64,000 nucleotides of DNA from Mannheimia haemolytica (GTDB lineage: Bacteria; Pseudomonadota; Gammaproteobacteria; Enterobacterales; Pasteurellaceae): contig NZ_SMAC01000016.1 in NCBI RefSeq assembly GCF_004342115.1, positions 1 to 64,000 on the forward strand, written 5' to 3'. The position numbers were made by a program, and so were the translations under genes. Each line of letters starts with the position of its first letter. The stretch's first letter is position 1. The notes beneath the pieces are model-generated. The model saw only the letters and a program-made list of their open reading frames with translations, did not search any database and was not told where the DNA came from. Below, one piece after another: positions 1 to 9,973 of the stretch.

Positions 1-32
1 GGATTTGGGTGGAAAAGAATTTAAGCTCAAAT

Positions 33-77
33 TAATCTGACAGACACGGTAATTTAAAACGGGGGACTGTCAGATTA
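33..77. repeat. Inverted repeat at window start
   Basis: Arms TAATCTGACAG (33-43) and CTGTCAGATTA (67-77) are perfect 11-bp complements separated by 23 bases. The right arm contains the stop codon of the minus-strand lipoprotein gene, so the structure could act as its transcription terminator. There is no clear T run, and it could also be an end remnant of something lying left of the window. Confidence 0.4.
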
Positions 78-680
78 GGTTTGATCTTCTACAAATAAAA
101 TAATAGATGCGGGAATCGTAATTGGTGCTGCAATGACCGAAATGGTGTCATCAAAGCTAAATTCTATGCTTTTCTGATAACTTTTCGCTTTAGCGATTAT
201 AGGTTGCTTAAATTTATACTTTTCTAGTATTTCCTTGCGATTTTTAAACTGTGTGATTTTACCACCAAGACCTGCATAGCTTTTCCATAGATATTCTTTT
301 GAATGGCTAAATTGAAAACCTAACTTTTGTAGAGCTTGAATATCGCTCATGGTGAGATTTTTTGCAATAAATTGCGGACTGTACTGAATTTGAATATTTT
401 CATCATAAATGGCTAAAGTAATTAGGTGATTACTGATCTTCCTTCCATACGGACTTTGAAGAAGTTTATTCAAAAAATAAATAACATCTGAAGCTTTTGT
501 ATTATCTATCAGCGTTTTATCAAATATCGCATCAATTGTGGAACCAATGAAATAAATTTTATCTGATTCAACCAAAATTGCTTGTACAGGTTCTTCAAAT
601 TCTTTTCCTCTAAAATCATAACTTTCGTTAAAGCATGCGGAGAGAAACCATAGTGAGCAGAGCATTAAGTATTTTTTCAT
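75..680 (-). CDS. Hypothetical lipoprotein
   Basis: 201 residues. The N-terminus is a short positively charged start, a hydrophobic stretch and the lipobox LSAC with Cys16, so it should be exported by Sec, lipidated and anchored in a membrane. I recognise no family in the rest of the protein, which is mixed charged/hydrophobic without obvious repeats or catalytic motifs. The start is supported by AGGATA about 7 bases upstream of the ATG on the minus strand. It stands alone: the next gene, groES, is divergent and 233 bases away. The function is unknown; only the lipoprotein call is supported. Confidence 0.7.
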   Translation of the reverse strand: MKKYLMLCSLWFLSACFNESYDFRGKEFEEPVQAILVESDKIYFIGSTIDAIFDKTLIDNTKASDVIYFLNKLLQSPYGRKISNHLITLAIYDENIQIQYSPQFIAKNLTMSDIQALQKLGFQFSHSKEYLWKSYAGLGGKITQFKNRKEILEKYKFKQPIIAKAKSYQKSIEFSFDDTISVIAAPITIPASIILFVEDQT

Positions 681-781
681 TTTATTATCCTATCTTGAAA
701 TTAATAGTTTAAATGGTATAAGAGAATTGGGGTTTTTCTAAACAGAAACAGATTTCTTAGGTATATAGTTTTATCAAAAAT

Positions 782-850
782 GGTCAAATTTGTAAAAAAT
801 TTTACAAATTTGACCGCTTGCACTTGAAACTCTAAAATCTGCCTTTATAT
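782..850 (+). promoter_or_regulatory. groESL leader: dyad and sigma-32-like promoter
   Basis: CTTGAAA at 823-829 is an exact match to the -35 box of heat-shock sigma-32. After 13 bases, CTTTATAT at 843-850 partly matches the -10 consensus CCCCATNT. Just upstream is a perfect dyad with 16-base arms (782-797 and 800-815) and a 2-base loop. Its right arm runs into a GACCGCTTG uptake-type word. I see no CIRCE element, so HrcA control is not indicated. Confidence 0.55.
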
Positions 851-913
851 TGTTAGGCGTTACGCATTTTGCGTGAAGTTTTATTTATTCATTTTTAAGA
901 AAAGGAACATATT

Positions 914-1204
914 ATGGCACTTCGTCCATTACACGATAAAGTTATTTTAAAACGTGAAGAAGTTGAAACAAAATCGGCAGGCGGTATTGTTTTAACCGGT
1001 TCGGCAGCAACAAAATCAACCCGTGGCAAAGTAATTGCAGTAGGAACAGGTCGCATTTTAGACAATGGTTCTGTTCAGCCTTTAGCAGTTAAAGTGGGCG
1101 ATGTAGTGATTTTTAACGAAGGCTACGGCGTAAAAACCGAGAAAATTGACGGCGAAGAAGTGCTAATTTTAGCAGAGCACGATATTTTGGCGATTGTAGA
1201 ATAA
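914..1204 (+). CDS. groES: Co-chaperonin GroES
   Basis: 96 residues, the normal Cpn10 length, starting [13 protein letters not shown] and ending DILAIVE. Seven copies form the lid that closes the GroEL cavity during ATP-driven folding in the cytoplasm. The mobile loop that binds GroEL is visible around residues 16-32 ([12 protein letters not shown]). An AAGGAAC ribosome site precedes the ATG. It is the first gene of the usual groES-groEL operon, with groEL 68 bases downstream, behind a sigma-32-like promoter. Confidence 0.97.
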   Translation: MALRPLHDKVILKREEVETKSAGGIVLTGSAATKSTRGKVIAVGTGRILDNGSVQPLAVKVGDVVIFNEGYGVKTEKIDGEEVLILAEHDILAIVE

Positions 1205-1269
1205 TTTCGTTCTGCACAAGCGGTTAAAAAAGCAAAATTTTTTACATATTTCAAATACAAAGGATTTAG

Positions 1270-2913
<1,644 letters not shown>

Positions 2914-2931
2914 TTGCCCATTGAGTGAACA

Positions 2932-2964
2932 AAAGCTACTGAAATTAATTCAGTAGCTTTTTTG
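2932..2964 (+). terminator. Terminator of groESL
   Basis: Arms AAAGCTACTGAA (2932-2943) and TTCAGTAGCTTT (2949-2960), a 5-base loop and a following T run form a textbook rho-independent terminator. Confidence 0.9.
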
Positions 2965-3000
2965 TTGGTAACAAGTGGTTAAATTTATGCTATTTTTTGC

Positions 3001-3032
3001 AAATAAAAAACCAAGCAAGTAAGCTTGGTTTT
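3001..3032 (-). terminator. Terminator of the small minus-strand gene
   Basis: Arms AAAACCAAGC (3007-3016) and GCTTGGTTTT (3023-3032) have a 6-base loop. Read on the minus strand the hairpin is followed by a T-rich run, so it ends transcription of the gene at 3038-3364. Confidence 0.8.
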
Positions 3033-3037
3033 AGCGT

Positions 3038-3364
3038 TTATTGATGTTTTTGTTTAAGGCTGTTTAGTGCTGTTAAACCTTTCTCACAACTTTTTTGCTG
3101 TAATTCAGAATCCATTTTTAGGATTTGTTGCTTTGTTAAAGAAAGTTTATTTTTCATTTTTAGCACTTGAGTATGAGTACCAGGCTGTCTTTCTGCATCA
3201 GAGACCAATTTATTTGCCGTGTTAAACATTTTCTCACATTCAGTTGGCAAATTTTTACTTAAAGTAGGTTTTGCAACTGTAAGTGATGAGGTTTTAACAC
3301 TTGCTATAGCATTACTGGAAACCAATATGGTACAAAGTGTTATTCCTAAAATTCTTTTTAGCAT
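3038..3364 (-). CDS. Small secreted protein, DUF5339-like
   Basis: 108 residues from the preferred start. An ATG five codons further upstream exists, but GGAG lies 6 bases before the ATG at 3364, giving MLKRILGITL. The N-terminus is a signal peptide with probable cleavage after SNAIA. The mature part has two cysteines (ECEKMF and KSCEKG) and a helical, Lys/Gln-rich middle. This resembles small Pasteurellaceae proteins of the DUF5339 type from memory; function unknown. It is a single gene with its own terminator, probably periplasmic. Confidence 0.6.
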   Translation of the reverse strand: MLKRILGITLCTILVSSNAIASVKTSSLTVAKPTLSKNLPTECEKMFNTANKLVSDAERQPGTHTQVLKMKNKLSLTKQQILKMDSELQQKSCEKGLTALNSLKQKHQ

Positions 3365-3779
3365 GCGTTCTCCACACATTAAGTGTTTAAAAGTAAAAAT
3401 CTAATATGTTATTTAATAAAGCTTGCTGATGTTATCAGAACTTTAATTTAAAGTCATCTAAAACTAAGATCTTTTTGCCAAGAATAAATTTTCAAGATCG
3501 TTAGTATAAAAAATAGTAAATAAATTGTTACTTATTTGTTAAGTATAACCGTGTTATTTAGTATGTTAAATAGCAATTATTACATAAATAAACCAATTTT
3601 GTGACGAATATAACAAAATTACTATTTTTTAATTAGCTATTTACAGGTAGAATACTCGTCGACACTTTATTATAAAATTAACCAATTTGGGTTATTTATT
3701 AGAATTGAGTGAATTTGTGGGTGATTACTTTTACAGTAATCTAATTGTCAAATTAGTATATTAATATAAGAGGTTTGAG
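3365..3779. promoter_or_regulatory. Long AT-rich leader of the cyd operon
   Basis: A 415-base gap without a credible gene. Two ArcA-like direct repeats are visible: GTTACTTATTTGTTAA at 3527-3542 (GTTA to GTTA 11 bases) and GTTA...GTTAAA at 3553-3570 (12 bases). ArcA control of cydAB is known in enterobacteria; the sites here are my inference. I see no convincing FNR palindrome. The cydA ribosome site AAGAGG lies directly before the ATG. Confidence 0.4.
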
Positions 3780-5330
3780 ATGTTAGATGTAGTTGAACTC
3801 TCACGTTTGCAGTTTGCTCTAACTGCACTCTATCACTTCTTATTCGTACCGCTTACATTAGGTCTTTCTTTCGTCCTTGTGGTGATGGAAACCCTGTATG
3901 TAACTACGGGTAAAGAAGTATATAAAGATATGACTAAATTCTGGGGTAAATTATTTGGTATTAACTTTGCCCTAGGGGTAACAACTGGTATTACAATGGA
4001 ATTCCAGTTTGGTATGAACTGGTCATATTATTCTCATTATGTAGGTGATATTTTTGGCGCTCCATTAGCGATTGAAGGTTTAATGGCGTTCTTCTTAGAA
4101 TCTACCTTTGTGGGCTTGTTCTTCTTTGGCTGGGAACGTTTATCGAAAGCGAAACATTTATTAGCAACTTACTGTGTTGCGTTTGGTTCTAACTTCTCTG
4201 CACTATGGATTTTAGTTGCTAATGGTTGGATGCAAAACCCGATTGCTTCTGAATTCAACTTTGAAACCATGCGAATGGAGCTTTCAAGTTTCTCTGAACT
4301 TGTATTAAACCCAGTTACACAATCTAAATTCTTACATACTGTAACCGCAGGCTATGTTTGTGGTGCTATTTTTGTATTAGGTATTAGTTCATACTATATC
4401 TTAAAAGGTCGTGACTTAGGCTTTGCAAAACGTTCATTCTCAGTAGGTGCAAGTTTTGGTTTAATTGCGATCATCTCTGTACTGATTATGGGTGATGAAT
4501 CTGGTTATGAAATCGGTAAAGCTCAGCCGACTAAATTAGCTGCAATGGAAGGTGAATTCGAAACTCAGCCTGCTCCAGCTGCTTGGAATGCTTTTGTGAT
4601 TCCAAATACTGCGGAAATGAAAAATGAATTCTCAATTCATATTCCTTATGCAGCTGGTATTATTGCAACCCGTTCTTTAGATAAAGAAATTAAAGGCCTA
4701 AAAGATATTCGTGTAATTAATGAACAACGTGTTCGTACCGGTATGGTAGCCTACGGACTATTAGAAAAATTACGTTCTGGCAATTATACAGAGGCGGATA
4801 AAGAAGCATTTAAAGCTGTACAAAAAGATTTAGGCTTTGGGTTATTGTTAAAACAATATACACCTAATGTGGTTGATGCGACTGAAGAACAAATTCAAAA
4901 AGCAGCAGATAATACAATTCCAAATGTAGGCCCTACATTCTGGGCATTCCGTGTAATGATGTTATCTGGCTTCTTGATGCTTATCTTGATTACGACAGCA
5001 TTTATTCAAAATATGCGTGGTAAAGTAGAAAGTAGCCGTTTCTTATTAAGAGGCTTGTTATTCGGTCTTCCGTTACCTTGGATTGCGATTGAATCTGGTT
5101 GGTTCCTTGCCGAATATGGCCGTCAGCCTTGGGCTATCTATGAAATGTTACCTGTCGGTGTGTCAAACTCTGCATTAACAACAGGTGATTTATGGTTTAC
5201 AATCGGCTTATTGTGTGGTTTATATACACTATTCTTAGTTGTAGAAATGTATTTAATGTTCAAATATGGTCGTCTTGGCCCTAGTGCATTAAAAACAGGC
5301 CGTTATTATTTTGAACAATCAACTAAATAA
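3780..5330 (+). CDS. cydA: Cytochrome bd ubiquinol oxidase subunit I
   Basis: 516 residues. This inner-membrane subunit oxidises ubiquinol and carries haems b558, b595 and d; with CydB it reduces O2 to water at low oxygen tension without pumping protons. His19 (ALYHFLF), a haem ligand, is in place, and a second ligand His lies in [11 protein letters not shown] near residue 186. The long form of the quinol-binding Q-loop is present, followed by GRQPWAIYE. It starts the operon cydA-cydB-cydX-ybgE, with cydB 12 bases downstream. Confidence 0.97.
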   Translation: MLDVVELSRLQFALTALYHFLFVPLTLGLSFVLVVMETLYVTTGKEVYKDMTKFWGKLFGINFALGVTTGITMEFQFGMNWSYYSHYVGDIFGAPLAIEGLMAFFLESTFVGLFFFGWERLSKAKHLLATYCVAFGSNFSALWILVANGWMQNPIASEFNFETMRMELSSFSELVLNPVTQSKFLHTVTAGYVCGAIFVLGISSYYILKGRDLGFAKRSFSVGASFGLIAIISVLIMGDESGYEIGKAQPTKLAAMEGEFETQPAPAAWNAFVIPNTAEMKNEFSIHIPYAAGIIATRSLDKEIKGLKDIRVINEQRVRTGMVAYGLLEKLRSGNYTEADKEAFKAVQKDLGFGLLLKQYTPNVVDATEEQIQKAADNTIPNVGPTFWAFRVMMLSGFLMLILITTAFIQNMRGKVESSRFLLRGLLFGLPLPWIAIESGWFLAEYGRQPWAIYEMLPVGVSNSALTTGDLWFTIGLLCGLYTLFLVVEMYLMFKYGRLGPSALKTGRYYFEQSTK

Positions 5331-5342
5331 TAGGAGTTAGAA

Positions 5343-6476
5343 ATGATCGATTATGAAATTCTCCGCTTTATTTGGTGGATCTTAATTGCGGTATTGTTAA
5401 TTGGCTTTGCAATTACTGATGGTTTTGATATGGGCGTATTAAACCTTTTACCTATCATTGGTAAAAGTAATGTTGAACGTCGTATTATGATCAACACAAT
5501 TGCCCCTCACTGGGATGGTAACCAAGTATGGTTATTGACCGCTGGTGGTGCGATCTTCGCTGCATGGCCAACAGTCTATGCAACTTCGTTCTCGGGTTTC
5601 TATATTGCAATGGTGCTTGTGCTTGCAGCATTATTTTTCCGCCCTGTAGGTTTTGAGTATCGTGCAAAAATTGATAATCCGAAATGGCGTAGTGCTTGGG
5701 ATTGGGGATTATTTATTGGTGGTTTCGTTCCATCATTAGTATTCGGTGTTGCATTCGGTAACTTATTACAAGGTGTACCATTTGAATTTAATAATATTAA
5801 CCAATCACAATATACGGGTTCATTCTTTGGTTTATTAAATCCATTTGCATTAGTGTGCGGTATTATCAGCTTAATGATGTTAACCACACAGGGTGCAACT
5901 TGGTTACAAATGAAAACTACTGATGAGCTACATAACAACTCAAGAAAAGTGGCACAAGTGACAGCTTCTATTGTATTAGTGGCATTTATTCTTGCAGGTG
6001 TATGGTTATATTTTAAAGATGGTTTTGTGATCACAAGCGAGTTAGATCATAATGCACAATCTCTATTGACGAATAAAACTGTAGCGGTTCAAGCTGGTGC
6101 ATGGTTTAGAAATTATGCTGAAATGCCTGTATTATGGGTTGTTCCTGCATTAGTTGTAGTAGGTGCATTACTGACTATTATTGCCTCAAAAGCAAATCGT
6201 TCAGGTTTAGCATTCTTCTCATCATCATTGATGATTGTTGGGGTGATTTTAACTGCTGCAGTATCAATGTTCCCATTCATTATGCCGTCAATTACTCATC
6301 CAGAAATGAGCTTAACGGTTTGGGACGCTACTGCTAGCCACACAACATTAACTGTAATGTTATTTGTTGCTGGTATCTTTGTACCGTTAGTATTAGCATA
6401 TACTATTTGGTCATATATCAAAATGTATGGTCGTTTAGATGCTAGTTATTTAGAAGAAAATAAAGCAGCTTACTAA
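5343..6476 (+). CDS. cydB: Cytochrome bd ubiquinol oxidase subunit II
   Basis: 377 residues with about eight or nine hydrophobic membrane segments, the usual length for CydB. It begins MIDYEILRFIWWILI and contains the typical early segment ITDGFDMGVLNLLP and the APHWDGNQVW stretch. CydB forms the heterodimer with CydA that anchors the oxidase in the inner membrane. A TAGGAG ribosome site precedes the start. cydX follows after 14 bases. Confidence 0.97.
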   Translation: MIDYEILRFIWWILIAVLLIGFAITDGFDMGVLNLLPIIGKSNVERRIMINTIAPHWDGNQVWLLTAGGAIFAAWPTVYATSFSGFYIAMVLVLAALFFRPVGFEYRAKIDNPKWRSAWDWGLFIGGFVPSLVFGVAFGNLLQGVPFEFNNINQSQYTGSFFGLLNPFALVCGIISLMMLTTQGATWLQMKTTDELHNNSRKVAQVTASIVLVAFILAGVWLYFKDGFVITSELDHNAQSLLTNKTVAVQAGAWFRNYAEMPVLWVVPALVVVGALLTIIASKANRSGLAFFSSSLMIVGVILTAAVSMFPFIMPSITHPEMSLTVWDATASHTTLTVMLFVAGIFVPLVLAYTIWSYIKMYGRLDASYLEENKAAY

Positions 6477-6490
6477 TAAGGAGACACAAT

Positions 6491-6589
6491 ATGTTTTATG
6501 TAACTTGGGTCTTAGGTGTATTGCTTGCAATCTTCTTTGCAACAGTCATAACGATCAGCATTGAAAAAACAGGTAAGTTTGACGAGTAA
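6491..6589 (+). CDS. cydX: Cytochrome bd oxidase small subunit CydX
   Basis: 32 residues beginning MFYVTWVLGV: one transmembrane helix followed by a charged tail ending KFDE. CydX is the tiny third subunit that stabilises the bd oxidase haems in E. coli. AAGGAG lies upstream of the ATG at 6491. The stop overlaps the next start (TAATG), so cydX and ybgE are translationally coupled. Sequence, length and position all match the family. Confidence 0.93.
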   Translation: MFYVTWVLGVLLAIFFATVITISIEKTGKFDE

Positions 6590-6876
6590 TGATTCATAAA
6601 CTCTATAACTTAACAGCAAAGGGCTTGTTAAAAGCCCTTTCTTTTATTTTAGCGGCTGTATTATTTGCAACTATTTGGGTAAATTCGACCGCTTTCGCTC
6701 TTTCTTTTGGTGGAAAAACGCCGTATTTAGCAATGTTGGTATTTTATGGTATGGCTATTTTATGGGTACATGGAATTGGATTTGAAATCCGAGCTGCTAT
6801 TTGGAAAGTGATTTTTTTACCACTTCTAGGTTACCTTATTGTTATTCCGGCATTATGGATTTTACTTGTTAAATAG
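6589..6876 (+). CDS. ybgE: Cyd operon protein YbgE
   Basis: 95 residues with three hydrophobic segments, predicted inner membrane. YbgE is the customary last gene of cyd operons; its role is not firmly established and it is thought to accompany bd oxidase. The start overlaps the cydX stop by one base. The stop codon lies inside the left arm of the terminator at 6871-6908, which ends the operon. It contains an ATTCGACCGCTTTCG stretch that looks like a degraded uptake word. Confidence 0.85.
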   Translation: MIHKLYNLTAKGLLKALSFILAAVLFATIWVNSTAFALSFGGKTPYLAMLVFYGMAILWVHGIGFEIRAAIWKVIFLPLLGYLIVIPALWILLVK

Positions 6877-6908
6877 AGGCATTTTTATGTCTCTATTTTT
6901 ATTTTTGA
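6871..6908 (+). terminator. Terminator of the cyd operon
   Basis: AAATAGAG (6871-6878) pairs with CTCTATTT (6891-6898), extended by an inner CAT/ATG, and is followed by TTTTATTTTT. Confidence 0.75.
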
Positions 6909-6947
6909 TAGATAAAAAATATTTTTGCAATTTACCAAAAAATATAC

Positions 6948-7012
6948 TTGCATAACAATATTTCTGATCCTAAAATATCTCACAATTTGCGCCTAAATTT
7001 TGGGCGTTTTTT
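6948..7012 (+). promoter_or_regulatory. Promoter and terminator-like leader of ybgC-tol
   Basis: TTGCAT (6948-6953), 17 bases, TAAAAT (6971-6976) is a good sigma-70 promoter. Only 13 bases after the -10 box a GC hairpin (CGCC at 6990 to GGCG at 7005) followed by TTTTTT looks like an intrinsic terminator. The start of ybgC lies about 20 bases later. It may end cyd read-through or attenuate tol transcription. Confidence 0.5.
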
Positions 7013-7032
7013 CATTTTGAATGAGAGAAATA

Positions 7033-7440
7033 ATGCTTATGGATTTCCCGATTCGTGTTTATTATGAAGATACTGATGCCGGCGGAGTAGTTTATCATTC
7101 CAACTATCTGAATTTTTTTGAGCGGGCAAGAACGGAATTTTTGAGACAGCAGCATTTCTCACAGCAGGAACTTTTTAGCCAATCCCTTGCTTTTGTTGTT
7201 AAGAGGATTGAAATAGATTATAAGCTCCCTGCTCGTTTAGATGATTTATTAAATGTGGAAACAACACTCTCAGAATTGAAGAAAGCAACCCTTATCTTTA
7301 AACAACGATTGTGGAAAGATGGCGATTGTCTGAGTGAGGCAAATGTTACGGTCGCTTGTGTTGATTTAATCAAAATGAAGCCGGTTGCAATTCCTGATGA
7401 TATTCGTCAAGCATTACAAAAAAGTTATTTTTCTATTTAA
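7033..7440 (+). CDS. ybgC: Tol-Pal associated acyl-CoA thioesterase YbgC
   Basis: 135 residues from the ATG at 7033, chosen because GAGAG lies about 8 bases upstream; starts at 7021 and 7039 are possible. Hot-dog fold thioesterase of the 4-hydroxybenzoyl-CoA type, with the signature YYEDTDAGGVVYHSNY holding the catalytic Asp. In enterobacteria YbgC hydrolyses acyl-CoA thioesters and associates with phospholipid synthesis enzymes and the Tol-Pal locus. It is the first gene of ybgC-tolQRAB-pal, 21 bases before tolQ. Confidence 0.92.
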   Translation: MLMDFPIRVYYEDTDAGGVVYHSNYLNFFERARTEFLRQQHFSQQELFSQSLAFVVKRIEIDYKLPARLDDLLNVETTLSELKKATLIFKQRLWKDGDCLSEANVTVACVDLIKMKPVAIPDDIRQALQKSYFSI

Positions 7441-7461
7441 AAACTATTCGGAGTTTTATTA

Positions 7462-8142
7462 ATGCAAACTGAATTTAGTCTTCTTTCGTTATTTTTAGAA
7501 GCAAGTATTGTGGTAAAGATCGTGATGCTGATCCTTATTGTATTCTCAATTTTGTCTTGGGCGGTGATTATTCAGCGCAGCAAAATTTTAACTAAAGCCA
7601 AAAAAGATTCCCTTGCTTTTGAAGATCGATTCTGGTCAGGGGAAGATCTAAACCGTTTACACCAAGGTTTAGAGAATCGTCGTGATGCATTAAATGGTTC
7701 AGAGCAAATCTTTTATGTTGGGTTTAAAGAATTTACCCGTTTACAACAAGCGAACCCAGATGCGCCAGAATCGATTATTCAAGGTTCTACCCGTGCGATG
7801 AACTTAGCATTAAACCGTGAAATGGAAAGTTTAGAAAACTACATTCCGTTTTTAGGCACAGTGGGTTCAATCAGCCCATATATTGGTTTATTCGGAACGG
7901 TTTGGGGAATTATGCACTCCTTTATGGGATTAAGTGCAGTTAAGCAAGCAACTTTACAATCAGTCGCACCGGGTATTGCAGAAGCATTAATTGCAACGGC
8001 TATCGGTTTATTTGCGGCGATTCCTGCAGTAATGGCATATAACCGTTTGAATTTACGTTTAGGTAAAGTTGAGCAAGGGTATGTGAATTTCATTGATGAG
8101 TTCACGACCTTATTACACCGTCAGGCTTTTTCAAAAAGATAA
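7462..8142 (+). CDS. tolQ: Tol-Pal system proton channel subunit TolQ
   Basis: 226 residues of the ExbB/MotA family with three transmembrane helices: one near residues 15-35, then two after [17 protein letters not shown]. TolQ pentamers surround a TolR dimer and use the proton gradient to energise TolA, which helps outer-membrane constriction at division. A CGGAG ribosome site precedes the ATG. Unlike the usual close packing, tolR starts 141 bases downstream, across a hairpin-rich spacer. Confidence 0.96.
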   Translation: MQTEFSLLSLFLEASIVVKIVMLILIVFSILSWAVIIQRSKILTKAKKDSLAFEDRFWSGEDLNRLHQGLENRRDALNGSEQIFYVGFKEFTRLQQANPDAPESIIQGSTRAMNLALNREMESLENYIPFLGTVGSISPYIGLFGTVWGIMHSFMGLSAVKQATLQSVAPGIAEALIATAIGLFAAIPAVMAYNRLNLRLGKVEQGYVNFIDEFTTLLHRQAFSKR

Positions 8143-8145
8143 TCT

Positions 8146-8269
8146 ACAAGCGGTTGATTTTTAATGAAAATTTGTAAAGTTTTTCGTAAAAAAGACCGCT
8201 TGTAACCGCATTATTCGAGACCGGGACACTGTGCCGGTTATTTCAGATCAATTAAGGTGCTAAGCACCT
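8146..8269 (+). terminator. Hairpin-rich tolQ-tolR spacer
   Basis: Three foldable elements lie in this gap. A convergent uptake-word pair, ACAAGCGGT (8146-8154) with ACCGCTTGT (8195-8203), makes a long stem-loop without a strong T run. ACCGG...CCGGT spans 8220-8238 with an inner CAC/GTG. AGGTGCT-A-AGCACCT (8255-8269) sits directly before the tolR ribosome site AGAGGA. They may partly stop transcription or lower tolR expression relative to tolQ. Confidence 0.45.
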
Positions 8270-8283
8270 GTAAAGAGGAATAT

Positions 8284-8721
8284 ATGTCTCGTCGTTTAAA
8301 ACGTAATGACATTAAATCAGAAATCAACATTGTTCCATTTCTTGATGTATTGTTGGTATTATTGCTGATTTTTATGGCAACGGCCCCAATTATCAGTCAA
8401 AGTGTAGAAGTTAATTTACCGGAAGATACGCATAGCCAATCAGTTTCTAATGAAGATAAAACTCCAGTGATTTTGGAGGTGGCAGGTGTTGGTGAATATA
8501 AATTGAAAATTGACGGTAACTATGTGCAAAGTAATGGGCAAGAGAATATTAATGAATCAGAAGTTGTTGCCTATGCAGGGGAACAATTTCAAAAAGATAA
8601 CAATACCTTATTTTTAGTTGCCGGTGATAAAGTAGTACCTTATGAAGAAATTATGAAAGGTATTACACTACTTAAAGACGCCGGAGTGAAATCGGTAGGT
8701 TTAATGACAGAAGGTAAATAG
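8284..8721 (+). CDS. tolR: Tol-Pal system protein TolR
   Basis: 145 residues from the ATG at 8284, which has AGAGGA upstream and gives the expected MSRRLKRNDIKSEIN. A nine-codon longer frame exists but begins inside the hairpin at 8255-8269. ExbD/TolR family: one transmembrane helix with the proton-carrying Asp in PFLDVLLVLLLIFM, then a periplasmic domain that binds peptidoglycan. It works with TolQ and TolA; tolA follows after 13 bases. Confidence 0.95.
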   Translation: MSRRLKRNDIKSEINIVPFLDVLLVLLLIFMATAPIISQSVEVNLPEDTHSQSVSNEDKTPVILEVAGVGEYKLKIDGNYVQSNGQENINESEVVAYAGEQFQKDNNTLFLVAGDKVVPYEEIMKGITLLKDAGVKSVGLMTEGK

Positions 8722-8734
8722 CCAAGGATAACGT

Positions 8735-9958
8735 GTGAAATCTCAACAAGATAGACTAGAGCTAGCGGTTATTGTTTCGATCTTATTGCATATATTGTTA
8801 ATCGGGTTGTTATTGCTCGGGTCTCTTTTCACTAAGACGGAACTCGCTGCGGCTGGTGGCAGTGGTGGCGATAGCGATAGCTTTGAAGCTGTGATGGTAG
8901 ATACTGGGCAAGTGGCTGCTGAATATGGGCAGTTATTGGCAGAGAAAAAAGGCTCAAAAGCATCGAAGCCAAAGGTAGAGCCTAAAGAGGAAGCTGTTGA
9001 AGAAGATGTGGAAGATAAACCGACTCCGGAAGAGATCCAAAAACAGAAACAAGCTGAGTTAGCGGCGATTCAAGAGAAACAGCGTCAGCAAGAAATTGAG
9101 CGTCAGCAAAAACTACAAGAACAGCAAAAGCAAGCACAAGCTAAGCAAGAAGAGCTTAAAAAGCAGCAAGCAGAAGAAGCAACTCGTAAAAAAGCAGCTG
9201 AAGCAGCAAAACTGAAAGCAGATGCAGAAGCTAAGCGTTTAGAGGCTGCTGCTAAACAAGCTGAAGAAGAGAAAAAAGCTAAAGAAGCACTTGAAAAGAA
9301 GCTTGAACAGCAGAAGAAAGCGGAAGCTGAGAAAAAGTTAAAAGAGCAAAAAGAACTGAAGGAACAGCAGGCAAAAGAAGCTAAAGAAGCGAAGGAAAAA
9401 GCAGAAAAAGAAGCTAAAGCCAAGGCAGAAAAAGAAGCAAAAGAAAAGGCTGAGAAAGAAGCCAAAGCAAAAGCAGAAAAAGAAGCCAAAGAGAAAGCCG
9501 AGAAAGAAGCTAAAGCGAAGGCAGCTGCTGAGGCAAAAGCCGCCCAAGCGAAAAACAATAAAGCACTTGATGATTTCCTCAATAGTGGAGACATCGGTGG
9601 TGGTTCAAGTAAAGGTGGTAACAAAAACTCAGCAGGATCACAAGGTTCTGGTGGTACAAGTGGCTTAGGGCAAGGTACTAATGTAGATGGTAATGCATAT
9701 GGTCAACGAATTAAGAAATTAATTCAATCTCGATATCGGGTTGATCCAAGTTTTGCCGGAAAACAATGTGATGTTAAGATATTCTTAAGTCGAGATGGCA
9801 CAATTACTAACTATCAAGTTATCAGTGGCGATAAAGCAGTATGTGATGCAGCGGTAAGTGCAATAGTGGCAACTAGAAAAGTACCACCTGCACCATCAGA
9901 TGCGGTATATAATATGTTTAAATCACCAACACTTGATTTTAGTTTAAAAGTTAAATAA
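8735..9958 (+). CDS. tolA: Cell envelope integrity protein TolA
   Basis: 407 residues, GTG start with AAGGA 6 bases upstream. Domain I is one N-terminal transmembrane helix (residues 10-32). Domain II, about residues 70-280, is a very long Lys/Ala/Glu/Gln helix with near-perfect repeats of the type EKEAKAKA around residues 215-265. Domain III, the C-terminal globular part, begins near residue 320 and contains paired cysteines (KQCDVKIF and KAVCDAAV). TolA spans the periplasm from TolQR to Pal. The repeats make this stretch prone to length variation between strains. Confidence 0.95.
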   Translation: MKSQQDRLELAVIVSILLHILLIGLLLLGSLFTKTELAAAGGSGGDSDSFEAVMVDTGQVAAEYGQLLAEKKGSKASKPKVEPKEEAVEEDVEDKPTPEEIQKQKQAELAAIQEKQRQQEIERQQKLQEQQKQAQAKQEELKKQQAEEATRKKAAEAAKLKADAEAKRLEAAAKQAEEEKKAKEALEKKLEQQKKAEAEKKLKEQKELKEQQAKEAKEAKEKAEKEAKAKAEKEAKEKAEKEAKAKAEKEAKEKAEKEAKAKAAAEAKAAQAKNNKALDDFLNSGDIGGGSSKGGNKNSAGSQGSGGTSGLGQGTNVDGNAYGQRIKKLIQSRYRVDPSFAGKQCDVKIFLSRDGTITNYQVISGDKAVCDAAVSAIVATRKVPPAPSDAVYNMFKSPTLDFSLKVK

Positions 9959-9973
9959 TTTAGAGGACTACAA

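Noticed and set aside
3365-3779. FNR-type sites or a small RNA gene upstream of cydA
   Set aside because: No convincing TTGAT-N4-ATCAA palindrome, and no promoter-terminator pair that would define an RNA gene; only ArcA-like direct repeats are visible.
9400-9540. Possible CRISPR-like or tandem DNA repeats
   Set aside because: The repeats are coding, within TolA domain II, imperfect and without spacers. No CRISPR array is present in the window.
9103-9624. 173-codon minus-strand open frame opposite tolA (Ser/Ala/Phe-rich)
   Set aside because: It is the shadow of the Lys/Ala/Glu repeat codons of tolA, with no ribosome site and low-complexity product.
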